DNA of 64,000 nucleotides from CALCMJ01 sp964475415 (GCA_964475415.1 CAYYWZ010000005.1:43744-107743), one strand, 5' to 3'; positions 26,020 to 35,926 are shown, numbered from the stretch's first letter. The notes: generated by a model from the letters alone, not told the origin. Numbers and translations are program-made.

Positions 26020-28407
26020 ATGAAAGTATGTATCGCTGAGAAACCATCTGTAGCTAAAGAAATAGCTAATGTACTAGGAGCTTCTGCAAGAAGAGATGGC
26101 TACTTCGAAGGCAACGGTTATGCTGTAAGCTGGACCTTTGGCCACTTCTGCGAATTGTATAGTCCTGACGATTATAAGCCTCAATGGAAAAGATGGGATC
26201 TTAATTCACTTCCTATGCTTCCAGAAAAATTCCTTACCAAACTTAAGAAGGATAAGGGTGTAAAGAAACAATTTGGGATAGTAAAAAAATTATTCAAATC
26301 GGCTTCTGTTGTAATAAATTGTGGTGATGCCGGACAAGAGGGAGAACTGATACAGCGCTGGGTAATCAAGGAAGCAAAATACAAAGGCGAGGTTCAGAGA
26401 TTATGGATTTCTTCTCTTACCAAGGAAGCAATCCAACAGGGTTTTAAAGACTTGCGACCTGGAAGTGAATTTGATCCATTATATTTTGCTGGGAGTGCAA
26501 GAGCTATCGGAGATTGGTTATTAGGTATGAATGCTACTCGTCTTTATACCTTGAAATATGGTGGAGGGAAGCAAGTGTTATCTATAGGTAGAGTGCAGAC
26601 ACCTACTTTAGCAATGCTTGTCAATAGACACAAAGAAATAGAGGAATTTGTATCTACTCCGTTCTGGGAACTAGAGACAAATTATAGAGCTGTAACGTTT
26701 AGGTACGAGAAAGGTAGATTCGAAAAGCACGAGGAAGGAAAAGCTCTCCTTGATGCTATAAAGGAAAAAACATTTCACATTGTATCTTCTACTAAGAAGG
26801 CAGGAAAAGAATATGCGCCCAAGCTATTTGACCTTACAAGTTTACAAGTATCTTGTAATAAGAAATTTGGTTTTCCTGCAGATCAAACTTTAAAGATCGT
26901 ACAGAAATTATATGAGCGGAAATTGGTTACCTATCCTAGAGTAGATACTAACTATCTTCCTAATGATATGTATCCTAAGATCAAAGGTATCTTATCAAAG
27001 ATGCAAGCTTATAAAGAATTTGTAACACCACTACTTTCTAAAAGTATACGGAAATCTAAATCCGTATTTAATGATAAAAAAGTTACGGATCACCATGCTA
27101 TAATTCCTACAGGAGTTCAGGGCAGTATGACTCATGATGAAGGTCGCGTTTATGATCTTATAGCGAGAAGATTTATTGCTAATTTTTATCCTGAGTGTAA
27201 GGTTAATAATGCAGTGGTTATTGGTCGAGTAGAGGATGTCAAATTTAAAGCCAAAGGAAAGGAAATTACAGATCCCGGATGGAAGATATTGTTCCCAAAA
27301 AAAGAAAAGACTTCAGATGATGATAATAAGGAAGAAGAAGGGAAAACTTTACCAATTTTTCAGATAGGAGAATCTGGTCCCCATGAACCTAAACTTGTAG
27401 AAAAGCAAACTCAACCACCCAAGTATTACACAGATGCAAGCTTGCTTAGGGCTATGGAAACTGCTGGTAAGAAAGTAACTAACGAGGAGCTTAGTGATAT
27501 TATGAAAGAGAATGGAATAGGTCGACCTTCTACCAGAGCTAATATTATAGAAACTTTGTTCAGACGAAAATACACCTTCAGAAAAAGGAAACTTATAATG
27601 GCTACGGATCTCGGGATACAGCTGATAGATACAATAGAAAATCATCTGCTAAAATCCGTAGAGCTCACAGGTCAATGGGAGAAGAAATTACGTATGATCG
27701 AAGCTAAGCAATATAGCACATCAGCGTTTATAGCGGAGATGAAAAAAATGACAGATGATCTCGTAACTGAAGTCAGAATGTCAAAGGGGAAATCGAAAAT
27801 TGATCTTTCTGGTATTCAAAAAAAAACCTGGAAAAAAAAGAAAAGTTCTCCTAGATCTGTAGGAAAGAGAAACCCACAAGCTAAGGTAAAAGCTATTCCT
27901 AAATCTAATGAGAAAGCCTCTAAAACTAGACTAGTTGGTCACAGTTGTCCCAAATGTAGGTCAGGTAAAATTATCAAAGGTAAGACTGCTTACGGATGTA
28001 ATGAATGGAAAGCAGGTTGTAATTTCCGAATGCTAGAAAAATTTATGGGAAAGAAAATATCCGAAAATCAATTATTGCGTTTGCTTGGAAAGAGTAGTAC
28101 AGTAAAACTCAAAGGCTTTAAACAGAATGGTGTTAAAGTAGATGGCGTTGTAATATGGGATAAAGATTATACGATGCAACTTGTTCCAGACGGAAATACT
28201 AAACCAAAGATTAATAGTAATTCCAGAGAAGAGAGAATAATTTGCCCTAAATGTAAGCAAGGAAAAGTTGTCAAAGGGAAGACCGCATATGGTTGTTCAA
28301 GGTGGAAGGCTGGCTGCAGTTTTAGATACTCATTTGACGAGATAAGAAAAAAAGCTGCTGGAAAAAAAATGACAAAAGAATTAGTACTAAGTATTATAAG
28401 TGGGTAA
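26020..28407 (+). CDS. topB: DNA topoisomerase III
   Basis: This 795-residue type IA topoisomerase cuts and passes single strands to unlink DNA. The TOPRIM domain opens CIAEKPSVAKEIANVLG and carries the metal-binding NCGDAGQEGELIQ near residue 104. The active-site tyrosine is in ERKLVTYPRVDTNYL near residue 308. Later landmarks are DHHAIIPTG and GIGRPSTRANIIETL. The C-terminus (about 620-795) is Lys-rich and contains two near-identical zinc-ribbon-like repeats, CPKCRSGKIIKGKTAYGC and CPKCKQGKVVKGKTAYGC, each with C-x2-C and a later cysteine pair. It is longer than E. coli TopB because of this tail. Confidence 0.94.
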   Translation: MKVCIAEKPSVAKEIANVLGASARRDGYFEGNGYAVSWTFGHFCELYSPDDYKPQWKRWDLNSLPMLPEKFLTKLKKDKGVKKQFGIVKKLFKSASVVINCGDAGQEGELIQRWVIKEAKYKGEVQRLWISSLTKEAIQQGFKDLRPGSEFDPLYFAGSARAIGDWLLGMNATRLYTLKYGGGKQVLSIGRVQTPTLAMLVNRHKEIEEFVSTPFWELETNYRAVTFRYEKGRFEKHEEGKALLDAIKEKTFHIVSSTKKAGKEYAPKLFDLTSLQVSCNKKFGFPADQTLKIVQKLYERKLVTYPRVDTNYLPNDMYPKIKGILSKMQAYKEFVTPLLSKSIRKSKSVFNDKKVTDHHAIIPTGVQGSMTHDEGRVYDLIARRFIANFYPECKVNNAVVIGRVEDVKFKAKGKEITDPGWKILFPKKEKTSDDDNKEEEGKTLPIFQIGESGPHEPKLVEKQTQPPKYYTDASLLRAMETAGKKVTNEELSDIMKENGIGRPSTRANIIETLFRRKYTFRKRKLIMATDLGIQLIDTIENHLLKSVELTGQWEKKLRMIEAKQYSTSAFIAEMKKMTDDLVTEVRMSKGKSKIDLSGIQKKTWKKKKSSPRSVGKRNPQAKVKAIPKSNEKASKTRLVGHSCPKCRSGKIIKGKTAYGCNEWKAGCNFRMLEKFMGKKISENQLLRLLGKSSTVKLKGFKQNGVKVDGVVIWDKDYTMQLVPDGNTKPKINSNSREERIICPKCKQGKVVKGKTAYGCSRWKAGCSFRYSFDEIRKKAAGKKMTKELVLSIISG

Positions 28408-28437
28408 GAATTAATAGAAATCAAACACTTTACTCAA

Positions 28438-29559
28438 CTACCACCCTAATGCTTTTTTCATCTTATCATAGATACTCGTATTCTCATAAATGCCGTTAAA
28501 TAATTCACTGCCAGGGCCGTAAGCAAAAACAGGTATCATCGTGCCTGTGTGATAATCAGAAGTAAATGCTGTAACAAGACTATCCATAGTAGATTCTTTC
28601 TGGATGGCAAATCCTCCCGTCTCATGATCTGCAGTAACAACGACTAGCGTATTGCCATCTCTTTTGGCGAAGGCCAATGCATCTCTAATCACCTTGTCAT
28701 ATTCCATGAATTCCGTGATAATATAATTAGTATTATTAGCATGCCCGCCCCAGTCTATTTGTGAGCCTTCTACCATTATGAAGAATCCTTTATCACTTTT
28801 TCGCTTTAGAAATTCGAAAGATAGTTTCGCTGCGGGTACGAGATAGTCCCTCCCTTGCTCATAAGATAACGGGCTATCATCAGCAGCGAAATAGGCTAAA
28901 TTTTTCGTTGGATCTATCGTTATGTCCTTCAGTTCAGTATCGAGAAAAGTATACACATTGTAACTTTCCATTTTAGAAAGTAGATTTTGTTCATCCTCTC
29001 TTCTGTCAAAATATTTTTTACCTCCTCCTATCATTAGGTCTACTTCCGTATCTAGAAAATCCTCAGCGATTTCTTCGTAGTTGTTTCTGCTAGCATTGTG
29101 AGCTATATAAGAAGCAGGTGTAGCATGGACTATTGTAGAAGTGGCTACCAGCCCTGTTGCAAGACCTCTTTCTTCAGCTTCTTCTAGGATTGTTTTTACA
29201 GCGATAGTGTCTGGATTGACACCTATAGCGCCATTGAAAGTTTTTATGCCGCAGGAGAAGGCTGTGGCTGCTGCAGCTGAATCTGTGATCAACTTATCAG
29301 AGGCATAACACTTATGTAATCCGATCACTGGAAAATCTTCCAGAGCAGTAGCATTACCATTGGCATACATGCCTGCAGTGATTTGTCCTAGACCCATTCC
29401 ATCTCCTATTAGAAATATAATGTTCTTAGCTGTAGGTCTTTCTACAGCCCTAGATTCTATTTCTATTTCTGGACTTGCAGTAGATACTTGTGGCATCTTT
29501 TTGTTGCAAGAAGTGACTAAGAAAGTTATCGGTATTAGAAATCTAAGGATTGGTATCAT
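28438..29559 (-). CDS. Alkaline phosphatase lipoprotein
   Basis: The 373-residue phosphomonoesterase has a lipoprotein signal with lipobox LVTSC (Cys near residue 18), so it should be anchored in the envelope. Motifs of the PhoA family are IIFLIGDGMGLGQIT with a metal-binding aspartate, DSAAAATAFSCG with the phosphorylated serine, FIMVEGSQIDWGGHANN, and the histidine-containing VVTADHETGGFAI. It releases phosphate from organic esters. No Pho-type regulatory genes are adjacent. It ends 30 bp from the convergent topB stop and starts 17 bp after dprA, so it may be cotranscribed with dprA. Confidence 0.92.
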   Translation of the reverse strand: MIPILRFLIPITFLVTSCNKKMPQVSTASPEIEIESRAVERPTAKNIIFLIGDGMGLGQITAGMYANGNATALEDFPVIGLHKCYASDKLITDSAAAATAFSCGIKTFNGAIGVNPDTIAVKTILEEAEERGLATGLVATSTIVHATPASYIAHNASRNNYEEIAEDFLDTEVDLMIGGGKKYFDRREDEQNLLSKMESYNVYTFLDTELKDITIDPTKNLAYFAADDSPLSYEQGRDYLVPAAKLSFEFLKRKSDKGFFIMVEGSQIDWGGHANNTNYIITEFMEYDKVIRDALAFAKRDGNTLVVVTADHETGGFAIQKESTMDSLVTAFTSDYHTGTMIPVFAYGPGSELFNGIYENTSIYDKMKKALGW

Positions 29560-29576
29560 AGTTTTTATTTCAATTA

Positions 29577-30674
29577 TTATAGCAAAATATACTTTTTACC
29601 TGGTAATGGTTTAACAATACCACTAAATTCAAGATTTAATAATATGGAGGAAAGATTAGATAATGGAATTCCAGTAGAATAGTGTAATTTGTCTAGTGCC
29701 ATTTCTTTTTCTTTTCTTAACAAACTTACGATCTCCTGTTCCTCAGAACTTAGTTCTACAAACAAGGATGCTTGTTTATTTTTGTTTGTCTCAGAGGATT
29801 CTTCCCAATTCATTATGTATCCAATATCGTCAGCACTTTCTAGTAGGGCGGCACGATTTTGCTTGATGAGTTTATTACATCCTGAGGACATCTCATCTGT
29901 CACCCTTCCTGGAATGGCAAAGACATCTTTGTGGTATTGCAGACCGAATTCTGCAGAAATGATAGATCCTCCTTTCTTAGCAGATTCTACAACTACTATC
30001 GCATCACTAAGCATTGCTATGACTCTATTCCTCTGAGGGAAATTTGTAAAATCAGGCTTGGTCCCAGAAATAAATTCTGAGAGTATACCTCCATTTTCTA
30101 TCATCTGTGACGCAAGCTTTCTATTTGTCGCAGGATATATCATGTCTAATCCATGTCCTAGAACGCCGATGTTGGGTATGCCTATCTGGGTCGCCTGTCG
30201 ATGGGCGCAGGAATCTATACCGTAAGCTAATCCGCTTATAATGCTCGTATTATATTTTTGTAAACCTTGTACTAATTGTTCACATACTATTTTACCCTTT
30301 TCTGTGGGTTTTCTTGTTCCTACTATTCCTACTGTTCGATGACTGTTGAGACAATCTGTTCCCTTGTAATAGAGGAGGGTGGGAGCATCTGGAAAGTGCT
30401 TAAGTCTGTGTGGGTAATTATCATCTAGATAGAAATATGGCTTTATATTATTTCTTTCGATAAACTTAATTTCTTGCTCTGCGCGTTTAGTGTTGTCGGC
30501 GTTAAAAATATTCTTAGCAGCTATAGGACCTATGCCTGGGATCTTTTCGAGGTTACTTTTCTTTTCTTCAAATACCGCTTCTAATCCACCACAATAAGAA
30601 ATTAGATTCTTGATAAGTACAGGACCTACTTTTGGGATTTGCGTAATAGCTATTTTATGGAGTAGTTCTGACAT
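29577..30674 (-). CDS. dprA: DNA-processing protein DprA
   Basis: DprA binds incoming single-stranded DNA and loads RecA during natural transformation. The 365-residue protein begins with a helix-hairpin-helix region (IPKVGPVLIKNLISY, IPGIGPIAAKNIF). A Rossmann-like DprA domain follows, with VGIVGTRKPTEKG, ISGLAYGIDSCAHRQA, LGHGLDMIYPATN, FPQRNRVIAMLSDAIVVVE and KKGGSIISAEFG. The C-terminal winged helix (about 305-365) is also typical. It starts 5 bp after the stop of the TPR membrane protein gene on the same strand. ComEC and a ComEA-like gene occur further along. Confidence 0.94.
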   Translation of the reverse strand: MSELLHKIAITQIPKVGPVLIKNLISYCGGLEAVFEEKKSNLEKIPGIGPIAAKNIFNADNTKRAEQEIKFIERNNIKPYFYLDDNYPHRLKHFPDAPTLLYYKGTDCLNSHRTVGIVGTRKPTEKGKIVCEQLVQGLQKYNTSIISGLAYGIDSCAHRQATQIGIPNIGVLGHGLDMIYPATNRKLASQMIENGGILSEFISGTKPDFTNFPQRNRVIAMLSDAIVVVESAKKGGSIISAEFGLQYHKDVFAIPGRVTDEMSSGCNKLIKQNRAALLESADDIGYIMNWEESSETNKNKQASLFVELSSEEQEIVSLLRKEKEMALDKLHYSTGIPLSNLSSILLNLEFSGIVKPLPGKKYILL

Positions 30675-30679
30675 GATTT

Positions 30680-32575
30680 TTATTGAGCGTATTGCTGAGC
30701 TTTAGCAGTATTTCCTATATTATTATAACATTCGTAAAGTGCTTTTTTTAGTCCAGGATTCCCTGGAAAAGCCTGATAAGCTTTTTCTAGATAATGTATC
30801 GCCCATTGCGTATTTCTCTTTTTGATAAATAGCTGGTTGTATGCTAAGTCATAGTAGAAATCCATCAATGCTTGATCAGCGTTTTGCTGGTTTAAGTAGT
30901 CACAGTATTCCGTAATATAAGGTACATCTGGACGATTGATAGCCGCTTCTTTTAATTGCTGTAAGAGCTTAGGTCTATTAGGTTCATATTTTTGTAGCTC
31001 TGCAGCAATACCTGCTTTCATCAGATTGCCGTTAAAATAATTAGGATGGATTTCCACAGACTTTTCTATATACTCTTCAGCTTCTTTAAGTTGAGATAGT
31101 TTTTCATTTCTGTCGCTGAGTGTTTTGACATGATTAAATATTGCAGTAGCCATAAAACAATTCAGTCTAGCACTGTTTTTAGAAACCTTTATAGCTGTAG
31201 AATTTAGCGATAAGGTGTTTTCCCATGCAGGCACTCGAGTCCATGATTTTATAAAAAATAGTCCAGCGATAATAAGCAAAGGTATGGAGAGTACTTTTTT
31301 ATGGAGTCCAAACTTAAGATTGACATGCTTCAATACTAAAGCTGTAAAAAATAACATCAAACCAAGTGATGGCATAAAGAGGAATCGCTCGTTCATAAAG
31401 GTTCCTACATTGACAAATACATTAGAGACTATGGTAAGTGTAGTGAGATAAAATATGATTCCATAGGCAAGTTTGTTTTTAGTAATCAAGCCATAGATGC
31501 TATATCCTACAAGTATCCCATAGCACAATAAACTGATGATTACCGAAGGATCTGACCAATGCATAATCGGAACATGATAAGGATAATAATCATGCGTAAG
31601 TGGATGCGGGAAAAAATCTAATTTCAGATATTGGCCGAGTACATACATGATAGTCGCTGATCGCTCTTCACCATTCATGCCGTAGAACGGATTATTCATC
31701 AGGTCGGTAAAGTTGCCTTCGCTATTCAGCACATAACCGATAACATTATACCTAACAATTATGTAAAATAGTGCGCAAGCAAAAGTTACCATAAAGGGTA
31801 GCCATATACGTTTGTCTAACTTTCCAGCGATAAAATATAAGGTGATAGGAATAATAGCTAGGAAGGTTATCGTTGTTTCTTTAGAGAAAATACCAAAAAG
31901 AAAAGTAAGAGCTAAGCCTAGAATATGTAATTTTTTTCCTGAGTATAGATATTTTATTGCAAAGATTAGTGAGGAAACAGATCCTATCATAGCCATTATC
32001 TCATCTCTTCCTTTTATGTTGGCTACAGCTTCTACATGTACCGGATGTAATGCGTAGAGGAGAGCGCAAATAAATGCTATAGAAGTATACCATTTGTTTT
32101 CTTTGAGTGTGGGGTACAGATATAGAATCAATCTGTAGATGAGTAAGCAGCACAAAATGTAGAATAAAATATTTACAATATGACTTACCTCTTTGTTTAA
32201 TCCAAAAAACTGATGCTCTATGGCGAAGGTGACAATAGAAAGAGGTCTGTATCTAGCTCCTTGGACGAGATTTTTTTGCTCACCAAAATATCCTTGAAAA
32301 CTTTCTGTAGATAGAATATCCCAGATACCTGAAAATCCAGCTTTAGTGTAATTGTTGTCTGTAATTACAATCTTGTCATCTAGTACATATTCATAAGGAA
32401 CAGCTCTGAAATAAAGTAAGCTGATAAGGATGCCTATAATAGTTAAGGGAACTAGATGATTTTTTATTATAAATGGCTCTGGTGCAAATAATCTAGGAGA
32501 ATTACGCTGCTTTACAGCAGATTTTATAGCAGGTTTGGCTTTTTTGACCTTATTGATTTTCTTTTTTTTCGACAT
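30680..32575 (-). CDS. Multi-spanning membrane protein with TPR tail (TMTC/DUF1736-like)
   Basis: The start is the ATG at 32573-32575; a TTG 21 bp upstream is less likely. The 631-residue protein has a Lys-rich N-terminus and about ten to twelve hydrophobic segments between residues 40 and 440. The first periplasmic loop contains FDDKI-like VLDDKIVITDN and later LHPVHVEAVANIKGRDEI, the signature of TMTC/ArnT-type glycosyltransferases of the GT-C fold. Residues 470-630 contain tetratricopeptide repeats (IHYLEKAYQAFPGNPGLKKALYECY). It may transfer a sugar from a lipid carrier to envelope proteins, which is inference from the fold. It is directly upstream of dprA. Confidence 0.75.
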   Translation of the reverse strand: MSKKKKINKVKKAKPAIKSAVKQRNSPRLFAPEPFIIKNHLVPLTIIGILISLLYFRAVPYEYVLDDKIVITDNNYTKAGFSGIWDILSTESFQGYFGEQKNLVQGARYRPLSIVTFAIEHQFFGLNKEVSHIVNILFYILCCLLIYRLILYLYPTLKENKWYTSIAFICALLYALHPVHVEAVANIKGRDEIMAMIGSVSSLIFAIKYLYSGKKLHILGLALTFLFGIFSKETTITFLAIIPITLYFIAGKLDKRIWLPFMVTFACALFYIIVRYNVIGYVLNSEGNFTDLMNNPFYGMNGEERSATIMYVLGQYLKLDFFPHPLTHDYYPYHVPIMHWSDPSVIISLLCYGILVGYSIYGLITKNKLAYGIIFYLTTLTIVSNVFVNVGTFMNERFLFMPSLGLMLFFTALVLKHVNLKFGLHKKVLSIPLLIIAGLFFIKSWTRVPAWENTLSLNSTAIKVSKNSARLNCFMATAIFNHVKTLSDRNEKLSQLKEAEEYIEKSVEIHPNYFNGNLMKAGIAAELQKYEPNRPKLLQQLKEAAINRPDVPYITEYCDYLNQQNADQALMDFYYDLAYNQLFIKKRNTQWAIHYLEKAYQAFPGNPGLKKALYECYNNIGNTAKAQQYAQ

Positions 32576-32652
32576 TATGCCTCTATTTAGATGCAAAGCG
32601 TAAAAATATTTTAAATTTTATAATATTTTTACATTCTAGATTACTTGTTTGT

Positions 32653-33339
32653 ATGAATAAAATAAAAGAATTAAAATACTTAATTGCTATATTCCTAGCA
32701 ATTCCATTTTTTTGCATAGCTCAGCCTAATGTTAAGATAGCCTATAATATAGGTTATATAGGAGGTGGGAACATAAACCAGACTATAAGTGAATATAATG
32801 AAGTAAATGCTAACAGCCTTGCAGAGCTTGATAAGCCTATGGGGGACCTACATATCGCATCCGGTATTGAGATTGGTGTTAGGTTTAAGAATGATATTGG
32901 TTTTGCTTACGAACTAAGCTATGAGAATCTTACGACGGATAAGGAAAGTATAGGAGAAACAGTGGATGGAGAGGTTTTTTCTAAGGAATTACAATATGGC
33001 TTTAGAGCATTGCATTTAGGTTTAGAATATACAGGTAACAGGTTTGGTTTAGGGGCAACAGTAGGAAGAAGAACAAGTAAGATAGAAGAAGATGCCATAA
33101 CAGGAGAAGACAGGAGTATAGTACGAAATACGGATTATGTGAGTAAAATATACCTTATATGGGATATAGGCGGTACCAATAGACTATCTTTTCAGCTTAG
33201 GCCTTACGTAACAATACCATATTCTTCTGCAAGCTTGGATCCTCTGAGGTCGAACTTAGGATTAAGCACTTCTACCGGTATAAACGAAGGATTTATGACC
33301 TATGGATTAACTATTGCATTTTATAATGGACCACAATAA
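32653..33339 (+). CDS. Predicted outer-membrane beta-barrel protein
   Basis: The 228-residue protein has a signal peptide (residues 8-24, ending CIAQP). It then has alternating hydrophobic/polar stretches typical of small outer-membrane barrels: VKIAYNIGYIGG, HIASGIEIGVRF, IGFAYELSYENL, HLGLEYTGNRFGLGATVGRR and FMTYGLTIAFYN at the C-terminus. No specific family is recognised; porin-family 'outer membrane beta-barrel' is the closest description. It is divergent from the TPR membrane gene and precedes the DUF3276 gene. Confidence 0.7.
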   Translation: MNKIKELKYLIAIFLAIPFFCIAQPNVKIAYNIGYIGGGNINQTISEYNEVNANSLAELDKPMGDLHIASGIEIGVRFKNDIGFAYELSYENLTTDKESIGETVDGEVFSKELQYGFRALHLGLEYTGNRFGLGATVGRRTSKIEEDAITGEDRSIVRNTDYVSKIYLIWDIGGTNRLSFQLRPYVTIPYSSASLDPLRSNLGLSTSTGINEGFMTYGLTIAFYNGPQ

Positions 33340-33414
33340 GGAAGATCGTATTGGAAAATACCAACATTTAACTATATTTATATGTAATTAAATTAGTTCA
33401 AAAAATTAATTATC

Positions 33415-33867
33415 GTGGAAACGGGAGGTAACAACAAGTTTGAGAGTATCTATTCATCGAAGGTAAGAGCGGGAAAAAGACGTACTTATTTCTTTGATGT
33501 CAGAAAAACGAAAGGAGAAGATTTCTATATTACGATCACTGAGAGTACTAAGAAATTCAATAGTGATGGTTATGAGAGACACAAGATTTTCTTGTACAAG
33601 GAGGATTTCAACAGATTTATGAACAGTCTTACTGAAGCTGTAGATCATGTCAAAAATGATCTTATGCCAGACTTTGACTACGAACTCTATGAAAGAAGAC
33701 AGAAAGAGTGGGAAGCTCAAAAGGAATTAGAAGAGAGAACAGGTGTTACAAGTACTCCTGAAACTACTTCGGCTTCTGAGCCTACAACTACTACTGAAGC
33801 GTCAGAGCCAGCTGCAGAAAAGCCTGCTAATGACGGTGTAGAGTCAGAAGAAGACATGAGCTGGTAA
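33415..33867 (+). CDS. DUF3276 (PUR-alpha-like nucleic-acid-binding) protein
   Basis: This 150-residue protein starts at a GTG and contains the DUF3276 domain in residues 8-85: ESIYSSKVRAGKRRTYFFDV, then DFYITITESTK and RHKIFLYKEDFNRFMNSLTE. The family is confined largely to Bacteroidota and related phyla and adopts the PUR-alpha fold that binds single-stranded DNA or RNA. The last 45 residues are a T/E/P-rich, acidic, disordered tail. Cellular role is unknown. It is convergent with paaG, 1 bp apart. Confidence 0.85.
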   Translation: METGGNNKFESIYSSKVRAGKRRTYFFDVRKTKGEDFYITITESTKKFNSDGYERHKIFLYKEDFNRFMNSLTEAVDHVKNDLMPDFDYELYERRQKEWEAQKELEERTGVTSTPETTSASEPTTTTEASEPAAEKPANDGVESEEDMSW

Positions 33868-33868
33868 T

Positions 33869-34657
33869 TTATTTTCCTTTATAATTAGGTTTTCTTTTTT
33901 CTAGAAAGGCAGCAATGCCTTCCTTATAATCATGGCTTTCACCAGCTATTGACTGTAGTTTCTTTTCTACATCTAATTGTTTTTCAAGATCATTGTAGGC
34001 CGATTCATTTAATGCTCTTTTCGTAAGACCTATAGCCATGGTTGGTGATGAGGCGAGTTTCTCCGCCATTTTTATATAGGACGCTTCGAAGGTCTCTTCT
34101 GGATATACCTTATAAATCATACCCATATCATAGGCCTCTTGTCCCGAGATCTTATCTCCAGTCATCATAAGTCCAGACGCTCTTGCAAAACCCACTAGAC
34201 GTGGTAAGAAAAATGTTCCAGCACTATCCGGTATAAGACCTATCTTAGAAAATGCTTGTATAAAACTTGCTTGCTCACTTGCTATAGTAATATCGCAGGC
34301 AAGGGCAATATTAGCTCCTGCGCCTGCAGCTACACCGTTGATGGCAGCTATTATAGGTTTTTCTATCGTTCTGATCAACTTGATGATAGGATTATAATGC
34401 TCTTCTACGATTCGTCCTATAGTTAGACCATTATCAGGATCTATGGCTTCGGCCAGATCTTGACCAGCAGAAAATGCTTTGCCTGATCCCACAATACATA
34501 TAGCCCTTACCTCATCGTTTTCGGCACAAGACTTTAAGGCATCTTGAAAAGCCATAGCCATCTCTCTGACAAAAGCATTGTACTTATCTGTTCTTAATAA
34601 TTTTATATAGGTAACATTATTCTTAGCAATGAGGTCTACAAATTCTGAGGTACGCAT
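33869..34657 (-). CDS. paaG: Enoyl-CoA hydratase/isomerase PaaG
   Basis: PaaG isomerises ring-1,2-epoxyphenylacetyl-CoA to the oxepin-CoA in aerobic phenylacetate catabolism. I start it at the ATG at 34655-34657 (RTSEFVDLIAKNN), giving 262 residues, the usual crotonase length; a longer frame to 34708 would overlap paaD. Crotonase motifs are AFSAGQDLAEA near residue 64, AAGAGANIALACDITIAS with the oxyanion-hole glycine, and GLIPDSAGTFFLPRLVG carrying the PaaG-type aspartate. It is the last gene of the paaABCD-paaG block. Confidence 0.87.
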   Translation of the reverse strand: MRTSEFVDLIAKNNVTYIKLLRTDKYNAFVREMAMAFQDALKSCAENDEVRAICIVGSGKAFSAGQDLAEAIDPDNGLTIGRIVEEHYNPIIKLIRTIEKPIIAAINGVAAGAGANIALACDITIASEQASFIQAFSKIGLIPDSAGTFFLPRLVGFARASGLMMTGDKISGQEAYDMGMIYKVYPEETFEASYIKMAEKLASSPTMAIGLTKRALNESAYNDLEKQLDVEKKLQSIAGESHDYKEGIAAFLEKRKPNYKGK

Positions 34658-34685
34658 AGGTTTTCTTTTTGTAATAGGGTGATAC

Positions 34686-35177
34686 TTAAAAGCACTTAAA
34701 ATAATCAAAAGGTTCTAAGCAGTCCAAGCATTTATATTGTGCCTTACATGCTGTAGAACCAAACTGGCTAACTAATTCAGTTTTGTCTGAATTACACTGA
34801 GGACAGTTCACCTCCTTCTGAAAAATAGATAATTGTCCCTTGTCCGAATGTGTTTTTTCTGGAGGAGCAATTCCATAATCCTTAAGCTTTTGTAGACCAG
34901 AATCACTAATCCAGTCCGTGGTCCAGGGAGGAGAAAGAATAGTTTCTATATGGAATTTTTCAACCCCAGCTTGTTCCAGTGCTTTTACAATCTCGAATTC
35001 GATGACATTCATAGCAGGGCAGCCGGAGTAAGTAGGGGTAATGGTTATTCGAGTGAGCTCTTCTTCTACCTTTACACCTCTCACAATTCCAAGCTCCACT
35101 ACACTTAGTACTGGTACCTCAGGATCCATCACCTGCTCTATGATTTTATATATTTCTTGTTCTGTTGTAGCTACCAT
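34686..35177 (-). CDS. paaD: 1,2-phenylacetyl-CoA epoxidase subunit PaaD
   Basis: The 163-residue protein has an N-terminal MIP18/DUF59 domain (IIEQVMDPEVPVLSVVELGIVRGVKV, TPTYSGCPAMNVIE). The C-terminal zinc-binding region has CPQCNSDKTELVSQFGSTACKAQYKCLDC, with four or more cysteines. PaaD is thought to help assemble iron-sulfur or diiron centres of the epoxidase. The start overlaps the end of paaC by 7 bp. Confidence 0.93.
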   Translation of the reverse strand: MVATTEQEIYKIIEQVMDPEVPVLSVVELGIVRGVKVEEELTRITITPTYSGCPAMNVIEFEIVKALEQAGVEKFHIETILSPPWTTDWISDSGLQKLKDYGIAPPEKTHSDKGQLSIFQKEVNCPQCNSDKTELVSQFGSTACKAQYKCLDCLEPFDYFKCF

Positions 35178-35923
35178 TCCTGTCCTGGATATGCTCTTTG
35201 TAAAAATTGTAAGTCAGAAAGGATAAATCCAAGATGCTCAGTGTGGTTGCCATCCTTCCCTCCGTATTGCATATAATTATGTTCTGGTTTCTTAAGAGTA
35301 GCACGCTCGATAAGCTCTGTTATCTCGGCATAAAAAGGCTCTTTAATGGTAGATAGATCTACAGCAATATTTTTTTCGAGTAGATCTGTTTCATAGCTTG
35401 CAGGCTTGAAAGCTTCGTCTATATAAGGCCATAGTTTATCTACTCCAACTTGCATCCTCTGCTTGCTTTCCTCAGTACCATCTCCTAATCGTGTAAACCA
35501 TTCATGGCTGAAGTACTTATGATATTTTACTTCTTTCAGCGCTTTCTGCGCATAGGAAGAAAGATCTTGATCAGTGGAATCTACTAGTTTAGAAGTAAAT
35601 AAATAATTAAAACTATCGAAAAAAGCTTGTCTCACTATAGTCTGTCCAAAGTCGCCATTTTTCTGTTCAGCAAGTAATAAGTTTTTGAAATCTATGACAT
35701 CTCTTTTGTAGGGATAGTCATCTTCTGTTGCTCCATTACCTTCTAGTTTAGCAATGTGCTGATACATAAACCTAGCATGACCGATAAGGTCTAGAGCAAT
35801 ATTACTGAGTGCCATGTCTTGTTCTAGGACAGGACCGTGACCGCACCATTCAGAAAGTCTATGACCCATGATCAGTCCATTGTCCGCAATATATAACAGA
35901 TAATTTTTCAGCTGCTTATCCAT
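35171..35923 (-). CDS. paaC: 1,2-phenylacetyl-CoA epoxidase subunit PaaC
   Basis: The 250-residue structural subunit is a ferritin-like four-helix protein that pairs with PaaA and lacks its catalytic activity. Family-typical segments are YIADNGLIMGHRLSEWCGHGPVLEQDMALSNIALDLIGHAR at residues 11-51, EVKYHKYFSHEWFTRLGDGTEES near 135, and a C-terminal GGKDGNHTEHLGFILSDLQFLQRAYPG. It is 3 bp after paaB. Confidence 0.94.
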   Translation of the reverse strand: MDKQLKNYLLYIADNGLIMGHRLSEWCGHGPVLEQDMALSNIALDLIGHARFMYQHIAKLEGNGATEDDYPYKRDVIDFKNLLLAEQKNGDFGQTIVRQAFFDSFNYLFTSKLVDSTDQDLSSYAQKALKEVKYHKYFSHEWFTRLGDGTEESKQRMQVGVDKLWPYIDEAFKPASYETDLLEKNIAVDLSTIKEPFYAEITELIERATLKKPEHNYMQYGGKDGNHTEHLGFILSDLQFLQRAYPGQEW

Positions 35924-35926
35924 AAG

